A stretch of DNA of 64,000 nucleotides, taken from the NCBI GenBank assembly GCA_946902875.1, contig OX336343.1, positions 20,693,596-20,757,595 on the forward strand, read 5' to 3'. Below, piece after piece: positions 31,920 to 42,834 of this stretch. The notes under the pieces were generated by a model. The model ran no database searches, had not been told where the DNA came from, and was given only the letters and a program-made list of their open reading frames with translations. The translations under genes were made by a program, and so were the position numbers. The stretch is from Nematopogon swammerdamellus. Its lineage: Eukaryota > Arthropoda > Insecta > Lepidoptera > Adelidae. How positions within the stretch are numbered: position 1 is the stretch's first letter; each line of letters begins with the position of its first letter.

Positions 31920-32245
31920 CGCCGCCCATTATTTCGGCGCTTGGAACAATTCGATTTGTATGGGAGCCACATCTTAGCGTAGCCGGAAGTGAATTTTAGT
32001 AAGCCTATCCTGTGTCCCGTATAGTAAAATGGGCTTGTACTAAGTTTCATCAAATTCGGATTATGGCTTTAAGAGTTATGGAGGAACATACATACATACA
32101 TACATACATACATACAGAAAAGATTTCTAAAAATCGTCAATTTAGCATTAGTATCATACATAGAGGCTACAAACTCAATATTTCCTAAAACAAAGTAACT
32201 TACTCCATGACCATCCCTTACAGATTTATTATTAGTATTGATTGA
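31920..32245 (-). mobile_element. Helitron-like copy, 3' end missing
   Basis: Reverse of 43889-44190: CATCTTAGCGTAGCCGGAAG, then (CATA)n at 32086-32117 and CTTACAGATTTATTATTAGT at the 5' end. Confidence 0.7.
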
Positions 32246-32420
32246 TGATTGATAATATTTTCTCTTTATCTTTGATAGCCATTGTTAATGGCTTCGCTGA
32301 TATTTCTGGACTTGAGAGAAGTTCTAAAGCACGGAGAAGGTAGTTCTAGAGGAGTCGCTCTAAGCAAACTGGGTACGTCGCCTACAACTTCATATGACTT
32401 CGAACTGACGGCGTGGCATT

Positions 32421-32827
32421 AAGCGGCGGGTGGCCGAGTGGATTGGGTATCGGCTTCTTATGCGAGAGGTCCGAGGTTCGAATACGGTCGGCGTGATGAT
32501 GATGATTTTTCTGACGAAAAAAATTACGGGCATACCTACACCTGCTGCCATCACCATTCGGAACCGGTGTAAAACTGTAGGTCCCTTCCCTTGCCCCTTA
32601 CTAGGTGGTAAGCTCAAATTGTAGCCGACTGGGTTGTTACCACCGTACTGGATGTAAGATGGCCGCATAGCAACCTCGGTTGTGTTCTCCTCTAGTCCAG
32701 TATAGCCAGCAACCCAGGGATGTCCCCGGTATGGTACCTACATTCTCGGAGGTGATATGGCTGGTCGGAGCATGTGCGTGCATTGGCCCCTCCGACTCAG
32801 CCACCCATAGCGGATCACAAAAAAAAA
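32421..32827 (+). mobile_element. S2 SINE, full length
   Basis: AGCGGCGGGTGGCCGAGTGG, B box GGTTCGAATAC, central module and tail with a short A tract. One B-box change from consensus. Confidence 0.88.
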
Positions 32828-32891
32828 TTGCGTCAGTCGCTTTCACAGAGTGCCTAGCGCACTTGACTGGTCCGCGATTGGTGGGCACACG

Positions 32892-33070
32892 TTTTACTAA
32901 AAACACCGGCCAAGTGCGTATCGGACTCGCGCACCGACGTTTCCGCACCACAAAAAAAGGTTGAGAAAACACGTTTCTTGTATGGGGACCCCCCTTAATT
33001 TTTACTTTTTCTATTTTTATTAATTGTTACTGGTATATCCGGCATATTAGTACATAATTATGTGATAATT
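32892..33070 (-). repeat. GGTTCCG repeat, partial
   Basis: CACCGGCCAAGTGCGTATCG to AATTTCAACCTGTTAG. The (GTCT)n end is lost where repeat K begins. Confidence 0.65.
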
Positions 33071-33074
33071 TCAA

Positions 33075-33195
33075 CCTGTTAGCTTATTGTTTATTTATTG
33101 TATAATTTCATCCATAGGTAGGAAACCTATACGCTTGGACATGGCGAAAATTCTGCCAGTTCTAAATTCAATGCGAACAAGAACTGACAAACACA
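33075..33195 (+). repeat. Dispersed repeat K
   Basis: Closest to the copy at 778 (ATAATTTCATCCATAGGTAG, ATTCAATGCGAACAAGAACT). The following 350 bases to the next SINE show nothing recognisable. Confidence 0.6.
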
Positions 33196-33556
33196 CACTT
33201 TCAATACTCATATTTCTGGATTTAATCTTCAGAATAATAATTATCCCATCTGGGCGTCAGTCATGCCACATTCTTTTGATTTGGGTGGCAACACAGTCCT
33301 CGCTTGTCGGTACTATCAAAGCCGCAAAAGTACGTTTGCGCTCCGTGAGAACATCCATATGTTTCATATTCAAGAGTGAGGGTAATATAGGGTAAGATAA
33401 ATCTCGAGGGTTATTTAATGTTTTCAGTTCGACATTGTTCATTCTCTAACATAATATATAACAATGACTGGTTCAAACCAGCCATTCGTAGACGCTTTCA
33501 AAATGTGGATGGTCAGCCGTATACAAAGAAATTCATAATAGGCAAAGAGGTATTAT

Positions 33557-33892
33557 CTTGTGGGTTCGGTACTTAAAAAGAATTACCCCACTGCATCTCT
33601 CCCCATGCATGTCGTAAAAGGCGACTAAGGGATAAGAACAAGATGCCATGCTAAAGGGCGACAGGCTCGCCACCTCTCACCTTGGCACGGTACTTCCACC
33701 GAGTCATGCAGCAGGTGGGACTTCGTGCCTTACTTGCTGCTTGATCGACTTAATCTTGTTCGAATACTTTGCGAAACATGGTGGTCGGTGTTGTGCTGTA
33801 ATTTAACAGAGTTCTTGCAGCACAACACCGATAACTCTGCTTACCCCGATTGTCGGGATTCAGCGTGTGGGATATGTATGTATGTATGTAGG
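33557..33892 (+). mobile_element. S4 element (S3 head, different body)
   Basis: ACCCCACTGCATCTCTCCCC head, AAAGGCGACTAAGGGATAAG, then a body with GCATGGCATCTTG-type sequence, GTGGTCGGTGTTGTGCTGTA and a (TATG)n end. Confidence 0.75.
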
Positions 33893-33980
33893 TATTATCT
33901 TGATAATAGGAGACTAGGGAGCGAATTTTATGAAGTAAACGTAAGTGGAAAGGTGGTAGATAAAAATCGGAAATAGACCT
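33893..33980 (+). pseudogene. LINE-H remnant
   Basis: The frame DNRRLGSEFYEVNVSGKVVD follows the S4 tail, matching MDDRRLTKEIYEANVSGRV at 14.5 kb. Confidence 0.5.
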
Positions 33981-34191
33981 AATACATTTTGTATTTTTAT
34001 TTAATTCCTTTTAGTTCAACCGCATTTCCCATACACATGAAATAGGCAGAGTGGTCAGATTCTTGAGTATTCATGTTTATACTGTAAATTATTGTTCTTG
34101 TGAGCGGTAGTATAGGTTAATTATTGTAAGTTACTTATATAATACTTATAAGTTATAAGGTACTAACAAAACATTGTGACTTGCCAAGTTT

Positions 34192-34295
34192 GTCAGTTCT
34201 TCTTCGCATTGAATTTAGAACTGGCGGAATTTTCGGCGTGTCCAAGCATAGGCTACCTACCTATGGATAAAATTATACAATACACATTATATATA
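34192..34295 (-). repeat. Dispersed repeat K, minus
   Basis: AGTTCTTCTTCGCATTGAAT and CCTATGGATAAAATTATACA in reverse. Sequence from here to 34640 is otherwise unassigned, with (CA)n at 34555-34570. Confidence 0.6.
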
Positions 34296-34647
34296 ACCCA
34301 CCCAAGTAGGTATGGTATATTTTTTTAGATATTTTCCAAGATCTTGACAATGATAACTACCACTCGACGGAGTTTGAAGAAAACTACGAGTATTTTCAAA
34401 AGTTGAAAATATGACATCTAACGTCCGCCATTTTGAATTCTTATAAAAATGTCGACCCTTTGACACTTACGTGAGTAAGACGAATCCAACGAACACATTA
34501 CTTTAATAAAGGTCCAGTAGTCTTTAGACTGTATAGTGGAACATAGATAGTGACATACACACACACATACATACATTCACGCTAAATTAGTAATCCTTCC
34601 TTATGGCTTCGCCGTAGTCGGGTAAAAAAAAAGCTCAAGTGCATAGT

Positions 34648-34813
34648 GCCGACAGAGTTATAACGAGCACTCTGTGGAGCTCTTTCTGCCTCTATAGTTG
34701 CATCTGAATCTGATCAGCATTGTGATTATTGCCGACAGAGTTATAACGAGCACTCTGTGGAGCTCTTTCTGCCTCTATAGTTGCATCTGAATCTGATCAG
34801 CATTGTGATTGTG
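34648..34813. repeat. Perfect 83-bp tandem duplication
   Basis: GCCGACAGAGTTATAACGAG starts at 34648 and 34731. The two units are identical through GCATTGTGATT. Confidence 0.93.
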
Positions 34814-34880
34814 GAAGCATCGTGCGTGCATTGACTTATATATTACTAACGTATAACTAACGTATAATAACGTATAACGT

Positions 34881-37512
34881 CCCAAGTAGCACAGAATGCT
34901 ATATAATTACTCACTCGTGGTGTGATTTAGAACTCTGCGCTTAAATAAAGTCTTATAAAAGTTCACTCGTGATCATTCAGCTGCATATTACCTTCGAGTA
35001 CCATTTAAAACTGGTTAGTCTGAGTAAGAGCTGTATTATGCTAGACAAACACCACAATAATTACGCTATAAGTGTTTATTTGGTATATTTTCAACGTCTC
35101 TATTCAGCTTTCAGTAGTTTCTAACACTGTTAGCTGAATAAGAGCAATTTAGAAGAAAAAAATATGCCAAGTGCTGTATAAGATGGAATATGTGAACTTA
35201 TATTACGCTGCCTATTTAAGAGAGTATGTGCGAACTATTATAAAGTCAATAGATGTACAATGGAGTAAATGTAGTCTATATTACTGCATAAGGCTGACAT
35301 TTTTTCCAGCTAATCAGCCTTTATACTGTTACTCTCACAATCCGCTTAGCGGCTGTTGATGAGTTCACCTGAACGCCACATAGCTCTTTAAGAGAACATT
35401 TATGTATCAAATTAACGCCTACTACTTAACAGTGGTTCACATGAGATAACTATAATCAGATTTTGGCTGAATAAATAAACTCGTGTAGACCTTTGTAAGG
35501 TTCGACATAACACAAGGTGCGACAGTCTAGTTCGTGTGTCAGAAGATCAGGGTTCCGTACAAAATAGTAAGTTAGAAGGTGATTTCTAAGATAAATAACA
35601 AAGAAGACATCTTCACATATCCGATTAAATCATCACGCTTTGAGATATACAAATCAAAAAATCTCTGCGAAAGTGATCGTACTGTAGTCATTTTAGATCC
35701 GAAAGATATAAAATGCAAATTAGTATGTATTAAACATAAATAATGCTATTACTTCATACCACTAATACATACTTTGTAAAAGAAATAAAATTAACAAATT
35801 AACAAAAATTTTTATTGTTTCATTCACATTACAATTCTTTAATTAAAATTATTTGTTAACATCTAATGGGTGATACCAAACGTTGGGCGGTGCCCTCTTA
35901 ATTGTGATCGCAGCTGTTGCAGCGTAACGCTGAGGGCCCAGAGGTGTGATAAGTTGATAAAAGATATCAGTACCCTTATCACGAGATTTAACCTACACCG
36001 CGTACTACGCGTCTTCCAATATTTGGATTTTTCGAAGGCCAGCGTAGTTTGCCCTTTGACCCCCAGAGCGAAAGTACAATGCTCAAACGAGGACATCCCC
36101 GTTCCAGGGTTTGCACGATCTTGAAAGGCATTTTTCTGTAAGAAAAATAATAAAATCAATAAGTTACATAAACATATCAATCCCCGTGCATCACAGAATA
36201 AAGCGCGACATAGGGCGCCGAGCCACCCATAAGTTGTCTAAAGACGCCCATGGACATTGTTATTATGGATGCGAATGTTATGTATGTATGTATGAACATT
36301 GGGGTCAATTGTTTAGGTACGATAACGGTATTACTAAAAAAAATTTTGCAGAATCGAACGTTTCGCTGATGAATTTAATTTAACCCTCTATAAATATTTC
36401 AGTTAATTCATCCTTGCTAGGTACTAAAAAAAGTTTACTTATAATATTCATCCTATCTTTTCAGTAACTAGAAGTTTTCTTGTGGTTTTATTACGGATCC
36501 CTAAAAATTTCTGTATAAAAGCTTTTAATTGGTTCACATAAACGTTAAAGGTTGAAATCGTGAACCACTAAACATATTAAAAAACAGCCTATTTCTGTAT
36601 TAAGTTCACATGTTTCACTCTTTTCCGTTTTTTGTTAATTAACGGGACTTAAGTGAATCACTATGCAGCCTATAGAAACCATTTAGAATTATAACGGTTC
36701 ACATCGCTGTCTAAGACTCAACCACCATTTTGTTTGTTTATCCTCTGTATTTATTTACTTTTTTTTTCATTTTCTAACATGAAATATAGGATTATTGAAT
36801 TGATTTATACTTTTTAAAAATATAGTAATACCTTTTATAGAATAATGAATGTTCAAAACAATCAAAATTAATTAGTCAAAATTTCATCAAAGTTTATTTA
36901 TTATCTATATTTATTTATTTTTTCTAAAAAACGTATTATTCCCGGGGCGCATGAAAATTTTCTTAGATAATATATATATATAATAACAGTAAACTTGCAT
37001 TCCCAATGATTTCTCACGAATGAATCCCGAAAATATCGTGTAATGTACTTACCATTTATCCACCATTAATAAAATAACTTCACACGTACAGCCACTCACA
37101 TTACAACATAATACGTTGATCAGTGATCACCGCCACGAGCGTGATGTTTCCGTCGGATACTCTTATTTATAAAATGTTCGCATTTAAACAGAAAAGTGTG
37201 AACTTGCAGCTGCATATCACCATCATTTAGGGTGTATGTGTAAGGTTTGGTATGAATAAATGGTAACTCAAGTCCTCTTAATCAGTACATATTCAGACCT
37301 TATAACTACTGTTACCAATAATAAAGCAAATATAACGCTACTATAACGCAGTTAAACGGCAATGTGAACTTAAAGCTGAATAATTTGTGCCCATTTAAGA
37401 GTTGTACTGGTTGAATAAGCGGCTACTCAGCTTTTGTACAGCTAGCTTATTCAGCTTTAAGTATCCGCGAAATTCGTTGTCCAGCTGCTATACAGCCTCT
37501 GTGTGCTACTTG
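34881..37512. mobile_element. 2.6-kb Mutator-like (MULE) element
   Basis: CCCAAGTAGCACAGA at the left end and its exact complement at the right, with weaker pairing inward. It is flanked by the perfect 9-bp duplication GTATAACGT (34872-34880 and 37513-37521). A 9-bp duplication with short TIRs is the hallmark of Mutator-type elements. The interior is AT-rich with scattered GTTCAC and GCTGAATAAG words and no transposase. One ORF of about 105 codons with a poly(A) signal lies inside. Confidence 0.8.
35863..36180 (-). CDS. Unrecognised ORF inside the MULE
   Basis: 105 codons ending HRPTFGITH, with an AATAAA 47 bases downstream (35811-35816 in reverse). Pieces such as RANPGTGMSSFEHCTFALG suggest no known domain to me. 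The plus strand is also open for 84 codons here, so coding on either strand is unproven. It may be a captured gene 3' end, a piece of a lost transposase, or chance. The local sequence is clearly richer in GC than the rest of the element. Confidence 0.25.
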   Translation of the reverse strand: MICLCNLLILLFFLQKNAFQDRANPGTGMSSFEHCTFALGVKGQTTLAFEKSKYWKTRSTRCRLNLVIRVLISFINLSHLWALSVTLQQLRSQLRGHRPTFGITH

Positions 37513-37582
37513 GGGTATAACGTAACTTTAGCATATCACTGCGTGCGTGACCGTGTGGAACTATTAAGAAGTAATCTGTGGT

Positions 37583-37815
37583 GCGGGCCGGTAGGTTCAT
37601 AAAAAGAATAGCCCCACTGCATCTCTCTCCGTGCATGCCGTAAAAGGCGATTGAGGGATAAGGACACGATGCCGCGCTAAAGGGCGACAGTTTAGCCATC
37701 TCTCACCTTGGCGCAATTCTTCAACCTAGTCATGCATGCAGCAGGTGGGGTTTTCGTGCTTACTTACGGCTTGATAGTTATCTTGTTCTAATACTTTGGT
37801 GAACGTGGTGGTTGG
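37583..37815 (+). mobile_element. S4 element, 3'-shortened
   Basis: GCCCCACTGCATCTCTCTCC head, body with AGGGCGACAGTTTAGCCATC, ending at GTGGTTGGTGTAAATG. Confidence 0.7.
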
Positions 37816-38338
37816 TGTAAATGAAATGAAATGAAATGAAATAAAACTTATTTATTTATCTCGTCCGATAAAACACACACAATAGATACAATAAAAACAC
37901 AATACAGACAATACAAATTGGACCTTTGTCCCTCACCACCGAGTCCGCGAGCCAGTGAGAGGGACGCTGATTTTGATCCAGCACACGTCCGTCAGATTCC
38001 GCTTTCGTCAGATCTTTTAGGCCCAAGTACACAACACAAATAATATTATAAGCATAAACCCTAAGATAAACATATACAACAACAAGAGAAAAAGAAGAAG
38101 AAGTTTAACAGTTACAACCACACAAAACAAATCCATTCGTCCGTCTGTCGGTCCGCACGTCGTAGTAATCAATTTTGGGGGCATAAGGCCTTCATTTAAT
38201 AGAAATTAAATTTTTAACTGTTGGTCAAATATATTTCCTTAATTTACATTTGAATGTTACAGTTATTTAGTTAACTACAGTTAGTAATCTCTCTGAGAGG
38301 AGGCGGGAGGTCGTTCCAACACCGAGATGCCGCATGTT
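37816..38338. other. Pentanucleotide run and unassigned repeat
   Basis: (AAATG)n at 37818-37842, then a stretch with GTCCCTCACCACCGAGTCCG and GATTCCGCTTTCGTCAGATC, which has a reverse fragment at 22238. It may be the 3' part of a LINE or SINE. No frame. Confidence 0.4.
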
Positions 38339-38413
38339 TTTTTTTATTTTTATGGAACAACATCCTACCTGCAAAACCCGTGATGTCAGCCTATAACACC
38401 GGGTAAACTTGGT
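38339..38413 (-). mobile_element. S1 SINE, short 3' piece
   Basis: T tract, then GTGATGTCAGCCTATAACAC. Confidence 0.65.
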
Positions 38414-38527
38414 GCTGTAATTTGAGCGGAGTGTTTGCAGCAGCGTGGTTTCGCGAGGAGAGGTGATTTTGGCTCGGTCGACTGCACCATTGGTCTCTCG
38501 GCACAGCCACCCATGCTGGTTTACATA
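38414..38527 (+). mobile_element. LINE-C 3' UTR
   Basis: CAGCGTGGTTTCGCGAGGAG ... CACAGCCACCCATGCTGG ... A tract. Head to head with the S1 piece. Confidence 0.65.
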
Positions 38528-38598
38528 AAAAAACACGGATTACGATAGAGCGCGTGGTATGTATGTACGAGTATGTATAGTGGAACAGTTGTCAAAGT

Positions 38599-38899
38599 AT
38601 GTTCGTTTAGGCTTTTACCGCTATTACACATTGTATAAATTTTTCGGTTATGCGGTATAGGTATAGCGACTCACTTTTATTAGTCGACGTTTCGTGCCTC
38701 GCTCCGGGGACATCGTCAGGACTCACGGAACTGCGATGACCTGGAGGACACCCGACACGTCGTCCAGTCGGATGTCAACTGTCATCCAGGTCGTCGCAGT
38801 TCCGCGAGTCCTGACGATGTCCCCGGAGCGAGGGACGAAACGTCGACTAATAAAAGTGAGTCGCTATACCTATACCGCATACCCGAAAAATTTATACAA
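38599..38899 (+). mobile_element. Asymmetric fold-back element, copy 2
   Basis: Unpaired end ATGTTCGTTTAGGCTTTTAC, then arms of about 115 bases beginning TTGTATAAATTTTTCGG and containing GTCGACGTTTCG and CTCCGGGGACATCGTCAGGA. Flanked by AGTTGTCAAAGT on both sides (38587-38598, 38900-38911). Same family as 19852. Confidence 0.75.
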
Positions 38900-39040
38900 A
38901 GTTGTCAAAGTTGCGTCAGAACCACGGCCGACTTTACAGAACCTTTTGTCTGTCCACCCCAAGGGCGGTGTGATTTATAGGAATGTATGCTGAAAACCAC
39001 ACGAAGGCAGCCAACACTGACCGCGCTCCGTATGTGACAG

Positions 39041-39189
39041 ACCGTGCTCGGGGCGATGCCGCTAGCGGTGGAGGCAGTGAACCGGGACCCGGCGCTGCTA
39101 CCGGGGCTCCGGCTGCGGTTCGTGGCGGCCGACATAGGCGGCGGGGCGCCGCGGCGCGCCCGCCTCGACCGGGACAGCCTCTCGCTAAG
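39041..39189 (+). CDS. Receptor guanylate cyclase, second coding exon
   Basis: Continues the ANF-receptor domain: TVLGAMPLAVEAVNRDPALL, then PGLRLRFVAADIGG and LDRDSLSLR. The acceptor is GTGACAG/ACC, with a weak pyrimidine tract but the only choice that keeps phase 0 without a stop (the upstream AG at 39010 would read into TGA). The donor is CTAAG/GTCAGT, leaving phase 2. LGAMPLAVEAVN is the helix after the first strand, which packs at the ligand cleft in receptor cyclases. The exon is much more GC-rich than its introns. Confidence 0.9.
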
Positions 39190-39589
39190 GTCAGTTAGAT
39201 TTCCATGTTATTTTTATCAACCGACTTCCAAAAAAGGAGGAGGTTCTCAATTTCGTCTGTATGTTTTTTGTGTATGCAATTCGCCACCGTTTTTAATGAT
39301 TCTTTTTTTCACGAGTAGGGTATATCTCAGGGGTGGTCCTTTCATAATTTGTTTGAAAGAATATCACCCCTAAGGGTGGGAAATTAAGGGATGAACACTT
39401 TCACACTAAGGAATTTTTCAATCACCCAATTCCCGTCAACCGATTTTAATATTATGTGATATTACTAAAAAGAGCTTTTTTTTTAGTTTTTTAGGTTTCC
39501 GTACCGCGTATGGAAGCCTATTAGGTACTAAGCCAATGCCGTATGTCTGTCTGTCTGTTCTACTGCTGTATCTTTGGAACCGTAATAGC
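39190..39589 (+). other. Start of intron 2
   Basis: A stretch beginning AACCGACTTCCAAAAAAGGA (39220 on) is a common insect dispersed repeat; a GGTTCCG end with (GTCT)n is at 39498-39580. Intron 2 runs to 55110. Confidence 0.5.
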
Positions 39590-39651
39590 TAAACGTCGGT
39601 CGAAATGGCTATGTAAATGTAGCAAACCGTGTCAGTTTCCATAAAAAAAAA
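39590..39651 (+). mobile_element. S1 SINE with large internal deletion
   Basis: ACGTCGGTCGAAATGGCTAT joins directly to AACCGTGTCAGTTTCCAT and an A tract, losing about 110 bases between. Confidence 0.7.
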
Positions 39652-40092
39652 AGATAAAACACACCATGTACTTGTGTAAGTAGATCGTAGCCGCAATAAT
39701 TTCGTCTTGCTTAGAAAAGTGTCAAATTAAAAATGAATATTGGATGAGCTGAAACTGCGTGGGCGTGGGCGGTGGCGGCGAACTACCAAACCGTCCTCTT
39801 ACTTTTTAAAGACGGCGCGGGTGGTTCTCTGGACGGCGCACAACGCTCTCATCTAAATCCTATAGATGTGACTTTAGTTAGAGCGACACGCCATATACGT
39901 GACACGACGGTATTGCAGTCGCTAGACGAATTCAGCTCGGCCGCTATATCGTTTTAATTTACACATTCGAGATTTGCTATTTTGTCAATTGCGGAAATTA
40001 TTTTGAGTTACAAACTGTTAAAAATTTATCTATTTATTTACTTTAGGAACGAAAACAGTGGCTGAGTTCCATTAACAACTAATAATGTTAGA
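39652..40092. other. No gene recognised (intron 2)
   Basis: A GC-rich patch at 39755-39845 has no frame with known motifs. Confidence 0.35.
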
Positions 40093-40345
40093 TCACCGGC
40101 CATGTGCGAGTACGAATAGAGCACGGAGGTTTCCGACATGTTTATTGTATGTCCCTATACCCCCTTAATTGTCCTTACTTTACTGTTACTTTTTCAATTT
40201 TATTTTATTTGTTGCTACATTCGTCATAATTCTGTGTGTGAAAATTTCAACGGATAGCTATTACGGTTTCAATGATACATCAGTAGCACAGAAAGACAGA
40301 CAGACAAACAGACGGCGAAGGCTTCCATACGGAAACCTAACAAAA
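40093..40345 (-). repeat. GGTTCCG repeat, reverse copy
   Basis: ACCGGCCATGTGCGAGTACG to CATACGGAAACCTAA, with AGACAGACAGACAAACAGAC inside. The 350 bases after it are unassigned and GC-rich near 40540-40690. Confidence 0.6.
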
Positions 40346-41289
40346 TACAATCTGATAAATAAAAAAAAACCGTTTAACAAAAAGATACTTCCCTCACATA
40401 CAATCAGCTGTCTTATCTCGAAACACCAAGAATATCACTCCATAGGCCAATCTCGTTCTAATCAGTTTGAACGACGGAAAAGACACAAAAGTGTACTATG
40501 GCACTCGACAGTAGGAGCGGGACGTATGCTGCGTGTTACTAAGGGTACGTCCTGGGTGCAGCGTTGCGTTCAGCGTTTTGCGGAGCGGAGCGTGCAGCGG
40601 GCAATTCAAACATGCCCGCGCGGTACTAGTGTCCTGAGTGCGCAGCGTTTTGAGCGGCACTCGCGTGCTCACGCGCCCCGCCGAGCCGAGTCGGGCAACC
40701 GCACAGTGTCAAATATGACCTTAAAATCGGACACGTTCTTTTTATTCCAGAAATTAATAGATTTAGTTATTTAAAATGCTAGAGTAAAACTCCCTCGCCT
40801 CTACGACTTTTAGTTTAGGAGAAATAATTTTTTGAAAATTACACTTTTTTAGTTTCGGAAAAACGAAAAATAATTCTACAATTAAAACTAAGCTACTTAT
40901 TTAAATTTCACTCAGCCTTATCAAAGACCCTTTCGAATATCCACATTTGAAAAGTTATTCGAGGCTGTGAAAGTTTACAGAAATCGAATTATATTTATTT
41001 TTAATTTTTTTTATTTTATTTTTTTTCTCCTAGATCCCATAGTAGTAGGCGGAGATATTTATACCGAAAATAGTTCACTGTTTCCTCTGTCCGTTAAAAA
41101 AAAACCGACGCCTAATTCCATGGGATTAAGAAGTTACAGGAGTTATTCGCTATGGGCTAGGGTTGTTACTAGAATGAATAAAAAATTTCCCATTTTTTAT
41201 TTATTTATTTTTGACATTTGATTAATTTTATTGTATTGTTTCGTGATTTCTTTTAATAATAATTAGCTTGTTTTGGTTTTTGTTTTTGT

Positions 41290-41437
41290 TTTTTTTTGTT
41301 TTTTTTTATGGAAACTGACACGGCTCGCTAAATCACCTACACTACAGCATCCGTGATGTCAGCCCATAACACCGGGAGAACTAGGTATGCATGCCATGTC
41401 AGTGTTTCCCTTCATTTCATGTCGGCTACTATGTTTA
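41290..41437 (-). mobile_element. S1 SINE, 5'-truncated
   Basis: T tract then tail; lies in the loop of the Transib-like element. Confidence 0.8.
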
Positions 41438-41440
41438 AAA

Positions 41441-41525
41441 TTGGGGAGGCGTATGTCCAGCAGTGAACACATACACACTGACTGACTAACTGACCAGTCC
41501 ATATACATCCACTGCTGGGACCATA
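41441..41525 (+). mobile_element. LINE-B 3' tail
   Basis: GGAGGCGTATGTCCAGCAGT followed by (CTGA)n-like sequence. Confidence 0.6.
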
Positions 41526-42111
41526 TCATAATTTTGCGGAAAAATAAAAGATTTTGTAAAGTGCCAACCCTATTGCCCGAAACTTGATAATTGCACTAAA
41601 ATAAGCATAACTTCTTAAACCCATGAAATTAGGCGTCGGTTTTTTTTAACGGACAGAGGAAATAGTGAACTATTTTCGGTATAAATATCTCCGCCTACTA
41701 CTACGGCATCTAGGAGAAAAAAAAATAAAATAAAAAAAAATTAAAAAAATATATAATTCGATTTCTGTAACCTTTCACAGCCTCGAATAACTTTTCAAAT
41801 GTGGATATTCGAAAGGGTCTTTGATAAGGCTGAGTGAAATTTAAATAAGTAGCTTAGTTTTAATTGTAGAATTAATTTTCGTTTTTTCGAAACTAAAAAA
41901 GTGTAATTTTCAAAAATTTATTTCTCCTAAACTAAAAGTCGCAGAGGCGAGGGAGTTTTACTCTAGCATTTTAAATAACTAAATCTATAAATTTCTGGAA
42001 TAAAAAGGACGTGTCCGATTTTATGGTCATATTTGACACTGTGAACCGCTCCATCTATAGAATTAAGTGAGATCGTTGGCGGCGGACGTATTTCGTTAAC
42101 GGTAACATTTT

Positions 42112-42834
42112 ATCTTAAGACGAGATGGAAGTTAACTTTCTCCATACAAAATGGTCTTTCGGCATTTATATTTTCTAGATCCGTAAATTTTATCCGGTTT
42201 AAAAAAAAAATTGTTGTTGTCTTAAGACAAGAATTTATTTTTGTAAATTGGACTGTCGTTAAGGACAGTCCAATCCAATCTACGTTCCTGAAATTTTTTT
42301 GTTTAGATGAAATATACCTACAATACCGTAGCTAAACATTTATATTTCGACCGACAAAAATAGAATTTTTTATTTTTTTATGTCACGAAGTTCATTAAGC
42401 TTTATTAAGTCATCCATCACTTTAGATAAATATTAAAAAAATAAACGTAGATTCGACTATCCATATTACAAAAAAAAAAAAACAAACAATTTCAATGTTA
42501 AAAGAATTGTAAAAATCGGATATTGTTTATTGTTTATTGTTGTTTATTGTTTATTTAGCATCTATTGGCAGTACACTGCGCTCAGATTTGTCATATTTAC
42601 ATTGCAACGTTCCGCCAGTTCGATTATCACAGCGAAGAAGAACTGACAAGAAACTTCACTGGAAATTTTTTCAATGTCCACTTAGTCTATACAAAAATGT
42701 TTGCCACTGCCTAGACACGCATGTGCTGATTTGTGACATGCAGATAAGGTTTAGGGGGTTAAAAACATAAATGCCGAAAGACGATTTTATATGGAGAAAG
42801 TTAACTTCCGTCTCGTCTTAAAGACGGAGAAGCA
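42112..42834. mobile_element. ~720-bp TIR element
   Basis: Inverted ends of about 60 bases (TTAAGACGAGATGGAAGTTA and AACTTCCGTCTCGTCTTAA) enclose an AT-rich interior containing a K repeat. There is a smaller palindrome at 42252-42274 (GGACTGTCGTTAAGGACAGT). Superfamily unknown. Confidence 0.65.
42522..42690 (+). repeat. Dispersed repeat K, long copy
   Basis: TTGTTTATTGTTTATT, GGCAGTACACTGCGCTCAG, CAGCGAAGAAGAACTGACAA, then TTTTTTCAATGTCCAC. The best-preserved K copy. Confidence 0.65.

Larger units (their letters stand above)
40702..42043. mobile_element. Transib-like element with ~440-bp inverted repeats
   Basis: Both ends start CACAGTGTCAAATATGACC. The two arms (to about 41141 and from about 41607) are near-identical inverted copies. 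It is flanked by the perfect 5-bp duplication AACCG (40697-40701, 42044-42048). Transib transposons make 5-bp duplications and begin with CACWRTG-like heptamers. No transposase is present; the loop holds an S1 SINE and a LINE-B tail. Superfamily assignment is inference from ends and duplication. Confidence 0.75.

Noticed and set aside
39011..39040. Earlier acceptor AG at 39010 for exon 2
   Set aside because: In phase 0 it would read through TGA at 39035-39037, so the acceptor ending at 39040 is required.
40169..40774. 201-codon ORF
   Set aside because: It joins a GGTTCCG repeat, GC-rich unassigned sequence and the arm of the Transib-like element; no protein family spans such a mix.
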